From Diphasiastrum complanatum (Eukaryota > Streptophyta > Lycopodiopsida > Lycopodiales > Lycopodiaceae), in NCBI GenBank assembly GCA_029204225.1, contig CM055111.1:47757470-47821469 (forward strand): a stretch of 64,000 nt of DNA, written 5' to 3'. The notes beneath the pieces are model-generated. The model saw only the letters and a list, made by a program, of their open reading frames with translations. It was not told the DNA's origin and ran no database searches. Position 1 is the first letter of the stretch. Each line of letters opens with the position of its first letter. Below, piece by piece: positions 23,355 to 33,867 of the stretch. The translations under genes and the position numbers were made by a program.

Positions 23355-24170
23355 TGTTGGGGGTATTCCCGATAAATTGTAAATAAATAAAATTGACCAA
23401 TAAAATGTGTTGCGAGGGCATGGCATCCTGCGCGTATAAGCCCATGGCCCAATGAGCACGCAAGCTAAGTTGTAATTAAAATAATAGGCTTGGGACCTTT
23501 GTAAGTAAAATAAAACTTGAGGCCCAAAGTCAATTTTAAACTTAGAGATTACTTTTTTAGAGTTGACTCCAATTTGGGACTCACATGAATCTTGTGAATT
23601 TCAATGTACTTTTTGTGGACCCTTGGATCAAGTTGGGTCCAAGATTAATGGATAGGATCAATGTAAATATTAGCCAATAGGATTTTGGGGCAAGGGCCTT
23701 CCCCATTTTATAAACAGACGCCATTTGTACTCTATTTCCATGCTTAATAGAGAGGAGGAGACTCTATCATTTTGAGAGCTCAAGCATCCTCATTTGCTAA
23801 TCACTCTTGTTTATGCTATTGTTGTGGTTTGCTTGTTATTTCCATTTCCCATGCTTTTTGTTTATGCTAGTTAAGGTTTTTCCATAAGCAATGAAATTGA
23901 GCATTTGAGCTAACTTCCATCTCATCTCTCTCTCTTTCTCTCTTCTCCTTTTTCTTCCTCTTCTATTCTATCCTTTCTCTTCACCAACAATCATGATGAA
24001 GTTAGTTAGGGGAGTAGAGTTAGTGTGAGTAGTGTTAGGGGAGGTAGACTTAGACAAAAAGTAGATACTAACTAAAAGTAGCATCTATGTATAGTTAGGT
24101 GCCTATCCAATGAACTAACCCTTGTTGACAGACGGGAGGGCTATTACAACGTCGGATCAAAGACCCTACA
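23355..24170 (+). mobile_element. Family G LTR, copy 1 (816 bp)
   Basis: Starts TGTTGGGGGTATTCCC and ends AGACCCTACA. The minus-strand counterpart 56497-57312 has the same length, 816 bp, and the same ends. A TATA box (TTTATAAAC near 23707) is followed by a pyrimidine-rich region (CATCTCATCTCTCTCTC). Sequences beyond the 3' end differ between copies, as expected for an element boundary. An earlier CCAACA at 23984-23989 could be mistaken for the end, but homology continues past it. No target-site duplication can be tested because the 5' LTR is missing. Confidence 0.7.
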
Positions 24171-24598
24171 ATGACAAGCCACAACATGACCATAATACAA
24201 TTTACAAGCAACATGACCAAAATTGGTCATTAGGGCCCTTTTTGGACTCAAAAAGGGCCTCTTCCTTGCCTAAACAAGTTTTCTAATCATAATTAATTTA
24301 GTGCTAATCAATCCTACGTGGCACCTTTACCTTGGGTTACCATACAAGGTGAGCAAGAGTTAAGGCCTAAATGTAGCTCTCATTTTCATAGACTATTGTA
24401 GGTTATTTGCATAGACTATAATAGGCAACTAATAGGTAAGTTACAAATTACAACTAGAGTAGGGTTAGTATAGGACGACCTTTCATTGTCCTAACTACAA
24501 TAGGACCCTAGGGATGGAAACTAGTATATGCCTAATAAAGCTTATATCATGGTTAGTTCACATTGAACTTTGACACCATTTGATTAAGGTATATTGTA
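24171..24598. other. Repeat fragment related to 53250-53315
   Basis: GACAAGCCACAACATGACCATAATACAATT...ACCAAAATTGG (24172-24232) is the inverse complement of DNA at the start of the Copia-like LTR at 53233. The rest, to 24598, has no recognised feature. Confidence 0.5.
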
Positions 24599-25092
24599 AT
24601 GTTCTACATAGATTCTTTTGGAAAATTTGACATCTTCAAGATGACAACCAAGTATCACTTACATGTGAAGTTAGAGAAGAATTATGCGACCACCAAAGCC
24701 GCATGGCGTGTTAACTTAAATCCGTATGACATGCATTGTTGGAGATTAGAAGGAAAAAAACATATTGACCTATGGGTATGAGGTGATTTATACCCTCATA
24801 ATCCATTAGTAGATGCTTCTCCTAAATTTTCTGATGTACATAGTTTGTTAAGGTTCATTGGGGATGGTCAGAATGGACTGCTTGGCTATTGTCAAGCAAT
24901 GGATTCTCGAAGAATTCAAGCTGAGACATTGGCAAATACGGCAAACATTCATATATTGAGTATGAATGACAATTTAAGTCATTACATGGAATAAATATGA
25001 AATTGGAGCAGGAGATAAATGGTTTGAAAATAGAGCTTGCCAGTTCTGTTGCAAAAATTTCTGATATGGTGACATTAGCAGAAGAGCTTTAG
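24599..25092 (+). pseudogene. Gene family X, decayed second copy
   Basis: From MTTKYHLHVKLEK the translation reads GKKHIDLWV, a TGA at 24779, then GDLYPHNP...SLLRFIGDGQNGLLGYCQAM up to a stop at 24992. A frame shift leads to MKLEQEINGLKIELASSVAK...AEEL, a likely coiled coil, ending at 25090-25092. It matches gene X at 38651 in order and content: YHLHV, GKKNVDLWTDGTLYPQDP, NGHSGLLGYCERL, then coiled coil. The family is not one I recognise. Two copies in one window, both among transposons, suggest that it is carried by a mobile element. Confidence 0.6.
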
Positions 25093-25516
25093 GACGTGGC
25101 TAATCCACCACTCTTGTAATCCATGATTAGTTATAGATGTTTAATCTGTCTAATCAGGAATGTTACTCGAAGTGATACAAAAAAGTTCACGAAATATATA
25201 CATTTTGCTAGATGTATCAAATACATATAGATAGACAAAAAATACAAAATATAAGTCCGCCTGTGAGCGAGACAATTTTTTTTTTGTATGCAAGATTCAC
25301 AGAGATCCAAGAAGTCCGCTATTGAGCTTTTCTGGGTCCATGAACATTTCTTCTTTATGTTCGGGTATCCTTCAGTCAACGAACGTTCGACTGTCATCCT
25401 CGGGTCTTCACTCCTTGAAGCTTTGGTCTTCGCATCTAGGCAGCTCCCTTGTGTTTCTGCAGAATGGAGCTCTAAATTTAGTAGAGCTTTGTGGCTCGAA
25501 ACAAATTGTTCCTTTA
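25093..25516. other. Unassigned DNA between gene X copy and Copia B
   Basis: No domain is found on either strand. At about 25517 the homology to Copia B gag stops abruptly (GGTAAGAGTA is shared, then the sequences diverge), so this marks a recombination or deletion breakpoint. Confidence 0.4.
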
Positions 25517-26361
25517 TACTCTTACCACCTCTTTAAGGAGTTCATTGGTAACATTCATCATTATCATGTGTAGAGCCTTTTTAGCTCTCTTGTCATACCT
25601 CCCTTGATCTTGTTGTTCCATGGGCCTTTCCTCCACACCTAAAAAAATATCTAACAAGTCATTCATTTCAAGAAGTGATTCCATCCTCACCTTCCACAAT
25701 GAATAGTCGCTTGAGGTAAGTCTATCATTGCCTTCCAACATAAAACCACGTGACGTAGCCATGTTGCAATGACCTGATCTTCTCTTTCAACATGTTCCAA
25801 TGCACAAATCACTCTTTTGAATAACAACAAATGTTTTTAAAAATAAATCACAAAGATATGGAACCTCTCAATTCTCTTCTAGCACTATAACTAGCAAATC
25901 AACACATTGAATGAAGAAATTCTGATCAACCTATGATCCACCTACAATCTAATGAATCTTGCCACTTTCTAATATTGAAACACACTCTATTGAAGTACAG
26001 CAACCTCAAAAAATAGAGATCCAATAAAAAAATAAGATTTTGAAAAAATCACAAAAAATTGAATATTTCAAATTCTACATGCAATTGTGAAAAACTTGAT
26101 ATAGAATCTAGTAGCCTCTAATGAAGCTTTCCTAATGCATCAAAAATTGTCCAAATACAGTAAGCCATGTGTGAAATTAGAATTCTTTAAGTTCATAAAC
26201 CTAAATTTAGTTTTGACCTACAAAAGATCAATTCTACATATGCAAAATGCTTGATTTTTGAGTAGAAATCAATCTAGCACACTCTAGAATTGATAACTCC
26301 TCCAAATCTTTGATAAATGTGGCTTTTTTATTCATAATCTACAACGCAAGCTCTGATACGA
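25517..26361 (-). mobile_element. Copia family B, copy 2: leader and gag start
   Basis: Minus strand. The primer site GTATCAGAGCTTGC lies directly inside the LTR end (about 26345-26361). A leader of about 580 bp follows, then a gag start at 25762 reading MATSRGFMLEGNDRLTSSDY, SLWKVRMESLLEMND and MMNVTNELLKEV, the N-terminal part of a Copia gag. The plus-strand fragment at 50447 continues the same protein. The gag stops at 25517, so this element is truncated and its other LTR is missing. Confidence 0.75.
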
Positions 26362-26662
26362 TGTGAATATTTTGTCAATCATTAAGATCCAACATCACCT
26401 ATTGATCTTTGGTTAGAAAAACAACATTATTTACACCATTTGCAATATAGAAAATCAACATCTACTTGATGAAAGAGATGCAAACTCAACAAGATCTTGA
26501 TCAAACATCAAACTTATGATAAAATGAAGTTGTTGTCCATACAAAAATAGTAAGCTCCTATATTTCACACGTGTGGATCCGAATATCAACTAAACAATAC
26601 ATTCTACACACAAGATTGCAAGATATCACCAAGATAGTGCACCAATGGATAGATGAATCCAA

Positions 26663-26667
26663 GAGAA
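26663..26667. repeat. Target-site duplication GAGAA, left
   Basis: GAGAA directly precedes the Copia A 5' LTR and is repeated at 32452-32456 directly after the 3' LTR. Five bases is the usual Copia duplication length. Confidence 0.9.
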
Positions 26668-27405
26668 TGTGAAGAATTGAAAAAAGATTATCTATGTTAG
26701 ATATAGGGGTCTTATGTTTTTTACATCAAGCATCTAGATGTAGGATGCTGATAGGAATAAATTTGGCATAGATGGCAAATTATGCATTTCCACTTGTAAT
26801 GCCACTATTGAGCCAAAATAGAGTAAGAGGCTAAACACTTGCTAATTAGAGTGTAGACAAGTGTAAAGTTTTTGTTTGATGAATTCCAAGAGGTCCAATA
26901 GGATTTAGAGGTGGAACCTTGTGAGGTCCAATAGGAAATTGAGGTGTGCTTGAATATAGTCCAATAGAATCAAGAGGTGCATAGATCAATGATCCAATAG
27001 GATCAAGAGGTGACAAAATATGGTCCAATCATAGTTAAGCATAGTGGTAGCTCGTGGACCTACTAGTATCATTGTACTCCTCATTTTGAAATCAATTGAT
27101 TTGGTGATTTCATGAATTTTGTGAGTTATTGGATTTCTAGCTTTCTCTCTCTACCCGAGAGCTCATGATGCATTTTCTCTCTCTACCTGAGGAGAGCAAC
27201 TTGTTTTTACTTAGATTATTTTTTGAATACTTCCCACACGTGTGAGTGAGAGTTGGAAGTGATTGAATGCATGTAGTAGCGTGTTTTTGCCAGAGGATTC
27301 AAGATTGATCTTGAATCTCAATCTAGTCTTGATTTTGGTGCATCTACACACCTTAGGAGATCACAAGTACATGTAGTGGACAGTCCACACGTGTGAAATT
27401 CAACA
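26668..27405 (+). mobile_element. Copia A 5' LTR
   Basis: 738 bp, starting TGTGAAGAATTG and ending AAATTCAACA. Compared by eye with the 3' LTR (737 bp) it shows about 18 substitutions and one single-base indel, roughly 2.5% divergence, so the insertion is fairly recent. GAATTCCAAGAGGTCCAATAGG and related AGGTCCAATAGGA phrases recur inside. CACACGTGTG palindromes occur near 27235 and 27386. Confidence 0.92.
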
Positions 27406-27417
27406 TGGTATCAGAGC
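27406..27417 (+). promoter_or_regulatory. Copia A primer-binding site
   Basis: TGGTATCAGAGC follows the LTR without a gap. It is the classic plant Copia primer site, complementary to the 3' end of initiator methionine tRNA. Confidence 0.93.
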
Positions 27418-28108
27418 CTACCTAAGGTTACCATGCATTTTGATCCATCTAAGTGAAAAAATTTCCATCAATCTTGAGCTATAAGTTGTCAAGGCCCATT
27501 TTCCTAGCTATCTTGTTCAATCTTGGATCAAAAGAGATCAAAAGGACATTGATTGGGTCTGACCTGGTACTGTACGGAATCAGGTGCTCAGACACGTGTG
27601 AGGAACATCCAATTTCAGTTTGAAAATTCTCTCTCATGTTTGATCCATTTATCTTGCTTGATAGCTTGTTTTGAAGCTATTTTTGTCTAGTTTCTGTTGC
27701 AATCAGTTTTATTCCATTTGGTTGAGCCAATCAAAAGTTATAAGCTTTTGAAGAAGGTTAGGTAGGGCACCTAGACCTGGGTGGACACATTTGGTTTGTT
27801 CAAGAGATTGCTTGGTTGATCCAAAATCACAGTTGTATGCTTGCCAATCTCATCTATATGTGATCTAGGCACTGTTTTGAGATCTTAGCCATTTTGTTTC
27901 ATGCAATATCATTGTATTTGAGTCAAATTTGGTTTCTTAGTGTATTTCACACGTGCTAAGAGTGTTAGATCCTAACTTTGCCTATACTCCATCATTTGAT
28001 GTGAAACAGATCTTGTTTTAGAGAGATTTGAGTAGCTAGTGAGAATCAATTCACAAATTGTTGTAAGATCTTTCATAGGAGGAGATAGTACTCAATTATT
28101 GGATCCTA
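27418..28108 (+). other. Copia A untranslated leader
   Basis: About 690 bp of AT-rich leader between primer site and gag-pol. It has several short upstream ATGs but no domain. CACACGTGTGAGG near 27592 repeats a palindrome found in the LTR. Confidence 0.7.
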
Positions 28109-31100
28109 TTGAAAGTGTGTAACAACATTTATTGTTCATCATTTGAGTTTTCTTCACTTCAAATGTCTTCAATGGGTTCATCCTTGTTGGAACCAAGTGA
28201 AAGATTGACCACTTCAAATTATTCAATTTGGAAAATGAGGCTGGAGTCCATCTTGATTCTTCAAGACGTGATGGACATAGTTCTTGGCCTTGAAGAAGAA
28301 CCACAAGTTCTTCAAGAGGTTCAAAAATACAAAAAGAGAGCTAGGATGGCTCTCCACTACATTAAGATGAATGTCTCTAATGAGATATTGAGGGAGATAG
28401 GTACTTGTACAACAGCCAAAGAAGCTTGGGATTGTCTCAAGACTATCTATGAGGCTAAGAATACCTCTAGGCTTCTCACTCTTAGGAATCAAATCTTTCA
28501 AAGTAGCCAAAAGAGTGATGAGAGTGCATCTAGTTATGTTTTGAGAGTAAAAGATATTCATAGAAAGCTTGTTTGCATTGGTGATTCCATCAATCAAAAT
28601 GAGCTAGTTCAAGTCATTCTCAATGGCTTGATAAGTGAATTTGATAACCTTGTCCAATCCTATGCCATTAAGGAGGAGCTACCAAGTTTGGAGACTCTCC
28701 AAAGTGTGCTAATTTCAGAAGAATCAAGACAAGAGTACAAGCACTTGAGGATGGACAAGCTTTCTCTCACTCATAATGATGGCAAAGCTCTCTTTGCCAA
28801 GGATAAGCACAAAGAGAGGAGCAAGAACCAACATCAACAATCCTCAAGCAAGGACAAAGTCAAATCCAAAGACAAAGATGAGGAGGAAGATGATTCCTCT
28901 AATGCTTCATCATCCAAGCTCAAGAAGAAGAAGAAGATCAAGTGCTTTTATTGTGGCAAGAAAGGTCATTATGCCACCAATTGCTTCAAAAAGAAGAATC
29001 AACTCAAGCAAGCCAATATTACCAATGAGAAGGAAGATACTATTGCAAGTGATGGAGAGGGATCTCTTATGGTCTCTAGTTTCTCATCTACTCCTTTCAA
29101 GAAGGACGGCCTATGGTATATTGATAGTGGATCCTCTTCACATATGTGTAGCTTCAAGGACTCTTTCTCTTCTATTGCACCTTATGATGGAGTGAGGAAA
29201 TCAATATACACTACAAATGATTTTGAATGTCCTATTGAAGGCATAGGGAACATTCCCTTGAAGCTTGCATCCTCTAAAGTTCTTTCTCTCTCTAGAGTTC
29301 TTTATGTACCTAAGCTTACCAAGAATCTTATTAGTGCTGGCCAATTGCTTGATAATGGCCTTGATGTAGAATTCAATGTTGATACTTGCACTATCAAGAA
29401 GAATGATGAGATACTTGCATTAGGATCTAGATTTGGTGGCATCTATAAACTAGATCCAAATGAGTATGTGAATGCTTGTAATGTTGCTCTTGTGAACAAG
29501 CTCTCTATGGAGGAATTATGGCATAGGAGGTTGGGACATCCCAACTACAAATCCATGCTCTCTATGATCAAAGAGACCAAAGCTATTGGTTTGCCAAAGT
29601 CATTCTCCAAGAAGATCAAGCCTTGTGAGGCTTGTGCTGTTGCTAAATCTCACAAAAAGCCATTTACAAGATCTTCTATCAAAAGCAAGCATCCTTTGGA
29701 GTTAATCCACTCGGATGTGCATTTCTCATCAACTACAAGCAAGGGAGGAGCCACTTGTTTTGTTACTTTCATTGATGATTACACAAGATTCACTTGGATA
29801 TATCTTCTTGCTTCAAAATCTATGGTGTTTTATCATTTCCTTATTTTCAAAGCTTATGTAGAGAAGCAATTCTCATTCAAGATTAAAGATCTTAGAAGTG
29901 ATAAAGGTGGTGAATATATCTCCAATAAATTTCAAGATTTTTGTGAGCTTGAAGGCATTAAAAGAGAGTTTTCTTGTGCCTACTCTCCATCTCAAAATGG
30001 AGTGGCCGAGAGAAAGAATAGATCTCTATGTGAATGTGCAAAATCTATGATAATTGAGGCATCTTTGCCCAAAGATTTTTGGGGAGAAGCCATCAATTGT
30101 GCAAATTATCTTTGCAATAGGCTCCCACATATAGCTCTTGGAGGAAAGTCACCATATGAAATCTTTTTTTTTAAGAAGCCTAAGGTTGATCACCTTAGAG
30201 TTTTTGGATGCTTATGCTTTGTCCATATTCCCTTGGAAACAAGGAAGAAGGAAGATCCTAGTGCATGCAAAGGGATCATGGTTGGATACTCATCCACCAA
30301 GAAGGCCTATAGATTCTTTATACTCTCTACTTCTCAAGTTGTTGAAAGTAGAGATGTTGTCTTTCATGAAGATCAACACTCATCATTTGAAGAGGCCGAG
30401 ATCAAGAAATCTATGAATGCATCATCAATTATTGATTTTGAAGACAATCATGATGTGATGGGGTCGAGATTTGAAGAAGACTCTCCTCGGATTTTTTCAC
30501 CAAGAAGATCCATGAGAGATAGATCCGAGCCTAAGAGGCTCTCATATGTTGACAAAGGCAAACAAGTGGATCTTGATTCCACTAATTATGTTTTTTATGT
30601 CTCTCATGAAGAGCCAAAGAATGTACAAGAGGCACTCAATACCAAGGAGTGGTATGATGCCATGAAGCAAGAGTATGATGCATTGATCACCAACAATACT
30701 TGGGAGCTTGTGGATCCTCCATCCAACAAGCATGTGATTGGTTGCAAGTGGGTATTTCGGATCAAGTTCAATCATGATGGCACCATCAACAAGCATAAAG
30801 CAAGATTATGTGCCAAAGGATTTGCTCAAATCCATGGTCTTGATTATGAGGAGACCTTTGCATCCGTTGCAAAGATGGTGACAATAAGAATTCTTATATC
30901 TCTTGCTTGTTTTTTCAATTGGAAGGTGTTCCATTCTAAGAGCATAGATACTCCAATGGAGCAAATTGTAAAAGATCCTAATAAAGGTGATGAAAGATCC
31001 TTTGAGGACATCACACTTTTTAGGAGTCTTGTAGGCTCCTTGATTTGGCTTACCATTACTAGGCCCGATCTTAGTTTTTGTGTGCACAAATTGAGTCAAG

Positions 31101-31696
31101 TTATGCAAGATCCTAAGATCCATCATTGGAAGATGGCCAAGAGGATTCTAAGATATGTATCTTCATCTTGTGATTATGGTCTACTCTATAAAAGTGAAGA
31201 TCTATCCATTATTGGCTACTCGGATTCGGACTTTGCAAGTGACAAGATGGATCGAAAGTCTATTAGTGCATACACTATCTTTCTTGGAGGCAATCTAATA
31301 TCTTGGCTTTCCAAAAAGCAAGATACTATATCTCTCTCTTCATGTGAGGCCGAGTACAAAGCACTCACTACAACTACCAAAGAAGTGCTTTGGATCAAGA
31401 GGATATTAATGGAACTAAAGTGCATCAAGGAGGATGATCTACCAATGATCAAGTGTGATAACATCTCGGCCCAAGCTCTTGCCAATAATCCCATATTTCA
31501 TGCAAGAAGCAAGCACATAGAAGTGGCACACCATTTTGTGAGAGAAAAGCTTATTGGAGAAGAAATCTATTTGGAGCATGTCAACTCGTCCTCTTGTATT
31601 GCCGATCTACTCACCAAGCCTTTGAGCAAAAGTGCTTTCATCAAGCATAGATCTAATCTTGGAGTTATATCAAGATCAATGTTCAAATCTTCATAG
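28109..31696 (+). CDS. Copia A gag-pol polyprotein with the RT core deleted
   Basis: One uninterrupted frame of 1195 codons; the natural start is probably the ATG at 28163 (MSSMGSSLLEPSERL). Order of domains: gag (UBN2-like); zinc knuckle CFYCGKKGHYATNC (about residue 279); protease WYIDSGSSSHM (Asp about 339); integrase with H(472)...C(506) zinc module and a DD35E core at D536, D598 (RSDKGGEY) and E634 (NGVAERKN). The reverse transcriptase starts normally (NTWELVDPP, GCKWVFRIK, ARLCAKGFAQ). It jumps near residue 940 from FFNWKV to FHSKSIDTPME, losing the palm with TAFLNG and YVDD. RNase H (YSDSDFASD, SSCEAEYKAL, LLTKPLS) is complete. The deletion keeps the frame. The element cannot make its own active RT and must have moved in trans if it moved after the loss. 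Confidence 0.95.
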   Translation: MKVCNNIYCSSFEFSSLQMSSMGSSLLEPSERLTTSNYSIWKMRLESILILQDVMDIVLGLEEEPQVLQEVQKYKKRARMALHYIKMNVSNEILREIGTCTTAKEAWDCLKTIYEAKNTSRLLTLRNQIFQSSQKSDESASSYVLRVKDIHRKLVCIGDSINQNELVQVILNGLISEFDNLVQSYAIKEELPSLETLQSVLISEESRQEYKHLRMDKLSLTHNDGKALFAKDKHKERSKNQHQQSSSKDKVKSKDKDEEEDDSSNASSSKLKKKKKIKCFYCGKKGHYATNCFKKKNQLKQANITNEKEDTIASDGEGSLMVSSFSSTPFKKDGLWYIDSGSSSHMCSFKDSFSSIAPYDGVRKSIYTTNDFECPIEGIGNIPLKLASSKVLSLSRVLYVPKLTKNLISAGQLLDNGLDVEFNVDTCTIKKNDEILALGSRFGGIYKLDPNEYVNACNVALVNKLSMEELWHRRLGHPNYKSMLSMIKETKAIGLPKSFSKKIKPCEACAVAKSHKKPFTRSSIKSKHPLELIHSDVHFSSTTSKGGATCFVTFIDDYTRFTWIYLLASKSMVFYHFLIFKAYVEKQFSFKIKDLRSDKGGEYISNKFQDFCELEGIKREFSCAYSPSQNGVAERKNRSLCECAKSMIIEASLPKDFWGEAINCANYLCNRLPHIALGGKSPYEIFFFKKPKVDHLRVFGCLCFVHIPLETRKKEDPSACKGIMVGYSSTKKAYRFFILSTSQVVESRDVVFHEDQHSSFEEAEIKKSMNASSIIDFEDNHDVMGSRFEEDSPRIFSPRRSMRDRSEPKRLSYVDKGKQVDLDSTNYVFYVSHEEPKNVQEALNTKEWYDAMKQEYDALITNNTWELVDPPSNKHVIGCKWVFRIKFNHDGTINKHKARLCAKGFAQIHGLDYEETFASVAKMVTIRILISLACFFNWKVFHSKSIDTPMEQIVKDPNKGDERSFEDITLFRSLVGSLIWLTITRPDLSFCVHKLSQVMQDPKIHHWKMAKRILRYVSSSCDYGLLYKSEDLSIIGYSDSDFASDKMDRKSISAYTIFLGGNLISWLSKKQDTISLSSCEAEYKALTTTTKEVLWIKRILMELKCIKEDDLPMIKCDNISAQALANNPIFHARSKHIEVAHHFVREKLIGEEIYLEHVNSSSCIADLLTKPLSKSAFIKHRSNLGVISRSMFKSS

Positions 31697-31706
31697 ATAA
31701 TTTTTT

Positions 31707-31714
31707 AGGAGGAG
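31707..31714 (+). promoter_or_regulatory. Copia A polypurine tract
   Basis: AGGAGGAG lies immediately before the 3' LTR and after a T run, the expected plus-strand primer. Confidence 0.85.
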
Positions 31715-32451
31715 TGTGAAGAATTGAAAAAGATTATCTATATTAGATATAGGGGTCTTATGTTTTTTACATCAAGCATCTAGATGTAGGATGTTGATAG
31801 GAATAAATTTGGCATAGATGGCAAATCATGCATTTCCACTTGTAATGCCACTATTGAGCCAAAATAGAGTAAGAGGCTAAACACTTGCTAATTAGAGTGT
31901 AGACAAGTGTAAAATTTTTGTTTGATGAATTCCAAGAGGTCCAATAGGATTTAGAGGTGGAACCTTGTGAGGTCCAATAGGAAATTGAGGTGTGCTTGAA
32001 TATAGTCCAATAGAATTAAGAGGTGCATAGATCAATGATCCAATAGGATCAAGAGGTGACAAAATATGGTCCAATCATAGTTAAGCATAGTGGTAGCTCG
32101 TGGACCTACTAGTATCATTGTACTCCTCATTTTGAAGTCAATTGATTTGGTGATTTCATGGATTTTGTGAGTTATTGGATTTCTAGCTTTCTCTCTCTAC
32201 CCGAGAGCTCATGATGCATTTTCTCTCTCTACTCGAGGAGAGCAGCTTGTTTTTACTAAGATTATTTTTTGAGTACTTCCCACACGTGTGAGTGAGAGTT
32301 GGAAGTGATTGAATGCATGTAGTAGTGTGTTTTTGCCATAGGATTCAAAATTGATCTTGAATCTCAATCTAGTCTTGATCTTGGTGCATCTACAAACCTT
32401 AGGAGATCACAAGTACATGTAGTGGACAGTCCACATGTGTGAAATTCAACA
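31715..32451 (+). mobile_element. Copia A 3' LTR
   Basis: 737 bp with the same TGTGAAG...CAACA ends as the 5' LTR, followed directly by GAGAA at 32452-32456. Differences from the 5' LTR are spread evenly and are mostly transitions (for example ACACGTGTG versus ACATGTGTG near the end). Confidence 0.92.
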
Positions 32452-32656
32452 GAGAACTCATGTATAAATATGAAATGAGATGAGAGAGAGAATGCTTCTC
32501 TTCCCATGAGTTTACATCTATTTATAACAGGTCCATGTCTCATTAATGATCTTGGTTTCCCTCCATAACAAAAACCCTACTATTAATGTGGACTAGATTC
32601 AATGAACAAGATATTCAAATTTGAATCATCCAAATTGGACCTCCTACATTTTCCCT

Positions 32657-33734
32657 TGATATGGTTTAAGTTTGGATCAATTTCACCATGTAATCTGGCG
32701 CCATGCAACATTGTATTCTCTCAATGTTTTAAAAAGACTTTCCAAGTCTGTAAAACATTATAAGATAATTTATTGTTAAGGTTTTTAGCCTTGAGTAGGC
32801 CCAACAAGTCGTACATGGGCCCCTAGAGGCAATTTCACATACTTCTAGCTTAATGTTGGAATTTTGTCAATTTTGCATGTAGAAGAGGGTGCATTTTTCC
32901 TAGTGTGGAAACCTGTGGACCAAGGCAAATCATGCAAAGACTCATTGCATGTAGAGAGAATGTGAAAACCCATGCATAAAAGTGCATGCTTGAGACTTAG
33001 CATGTGGGACACGTACTTTGACACTTGGAAGCCATGTACATCACATATTATTTGTTTCTTATCTATAAAAGAGACCTGCTAGTGGGTGCACTTTTGATGG
33101 AGAGATATTTCTTACATATGCTATAGTGTTTTGCTCTCTTGTGTGGTAGATTTCTTGCTCATTAATGATAGTGTTATGCTCTCCATATGGTTTCTTGAAT
33201 GGTGTTTAGTTGGATCTTGTTTCTTTCATTGTATCTTGCTAATGTTATGTTCTTCATGCTGGAAATTTGTGGACAACAAGTATTTGAGATCCATTTGGCC
33301 TAATTGAAGGAGCAATATCAAAGATTAATGATGCTAGAATGCTCCCTACAACACACACTATCATTCTAGATAATGAAGCAAGTTTCTTTCATGAGTATTT
33401 TGTAATTTTCTGCTCACATCCTCTTCATCTTCTTAGTTGTCCACCATAGCTGGGTAGATCCAATCGCTTCATAAGTATGATCAATTAATCGCATGTCAAC
33501 AAATTTACAATTTGCTAGCAATTTACTTTTGCATGTGCAAGTATTAGTCCATGCATGTTGCATGCATGTCTCTTGATTTTTTCAGATTGCTTGCATGTTG
33601 CCATATATGCTTGCATGTCGAATGCATGTTAGTGGTTTTAATCTATTTTGAGTTGTCGAAGACCATCAAGGTCTCCTAGATTGGTAAACCTTGATTCAAA
33701 GATTCTTTCTATCTCTATTCTCAGTTTTACAACA
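32657..33734. mobile_element. Solo LTR nested in the Copia B LTR
   Basis: 1078 bp with TG...CA ends (TGATATGG...TTTTACAACA), flanked by the exact duplication TCCCT at 32652-32656 and 33735-33739. The uninterrupted Copia B LTR at 1077-1684 reads straight across this point (CTACATTTCCTACACTTTC), which confirms the insertion site. A TATA box TATAAAA lies at about 33064 on the plus strand. There is no internal region, so this is a recombined solo LTR. A GCATGC/TGCATG-rich stretch lies at 33540-33620. Family unknown. Confidence 0.8.
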
Positions 33735-33867
33735 TCCCTCACTTTCTAAAAATGGTAATTCAAAAACATTTGAACTAAAATAACTTTGAAATGTTAATCT
33801 CTAAGTCTAAAATGTTAAATAAACAAATTATGACCAAACTTGACTAAACTAGTTGAAATCTCTCACA

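Larger units (their letters stand above)
26362..33867 (-). mobile_element. Copia family B, copy 2: LTR split by two nested insertions
   Basis: The LTR runs on the minus strand from TGTGAGAGATTTCAAC at 33867 to a CA end at 26362. It is present as 26362-26667, 32457-32656 and 33740-33867, about 634 bp after removal of the insertions and one target copy each. The first interruption is Copia A (TSD GAGAA). The second is a solo LTR (TSD TCCCT). The uninterrupted relatives at 1077-1684 and 36270-36705 show the empty sites. A TATA-type TTATAAATAG lies on the minus strand near 32520. Confidence 0.8.

Noticed and set aside
23355..23989. 635-bp LTR with perfect TGTTGG/CCAACA ends
   Set aside because: Homology between the two copies continues unbroken for another 180 bp to ACCCTACA, where both copies then reach 816 bp, so the shorter reading is probably wrong.
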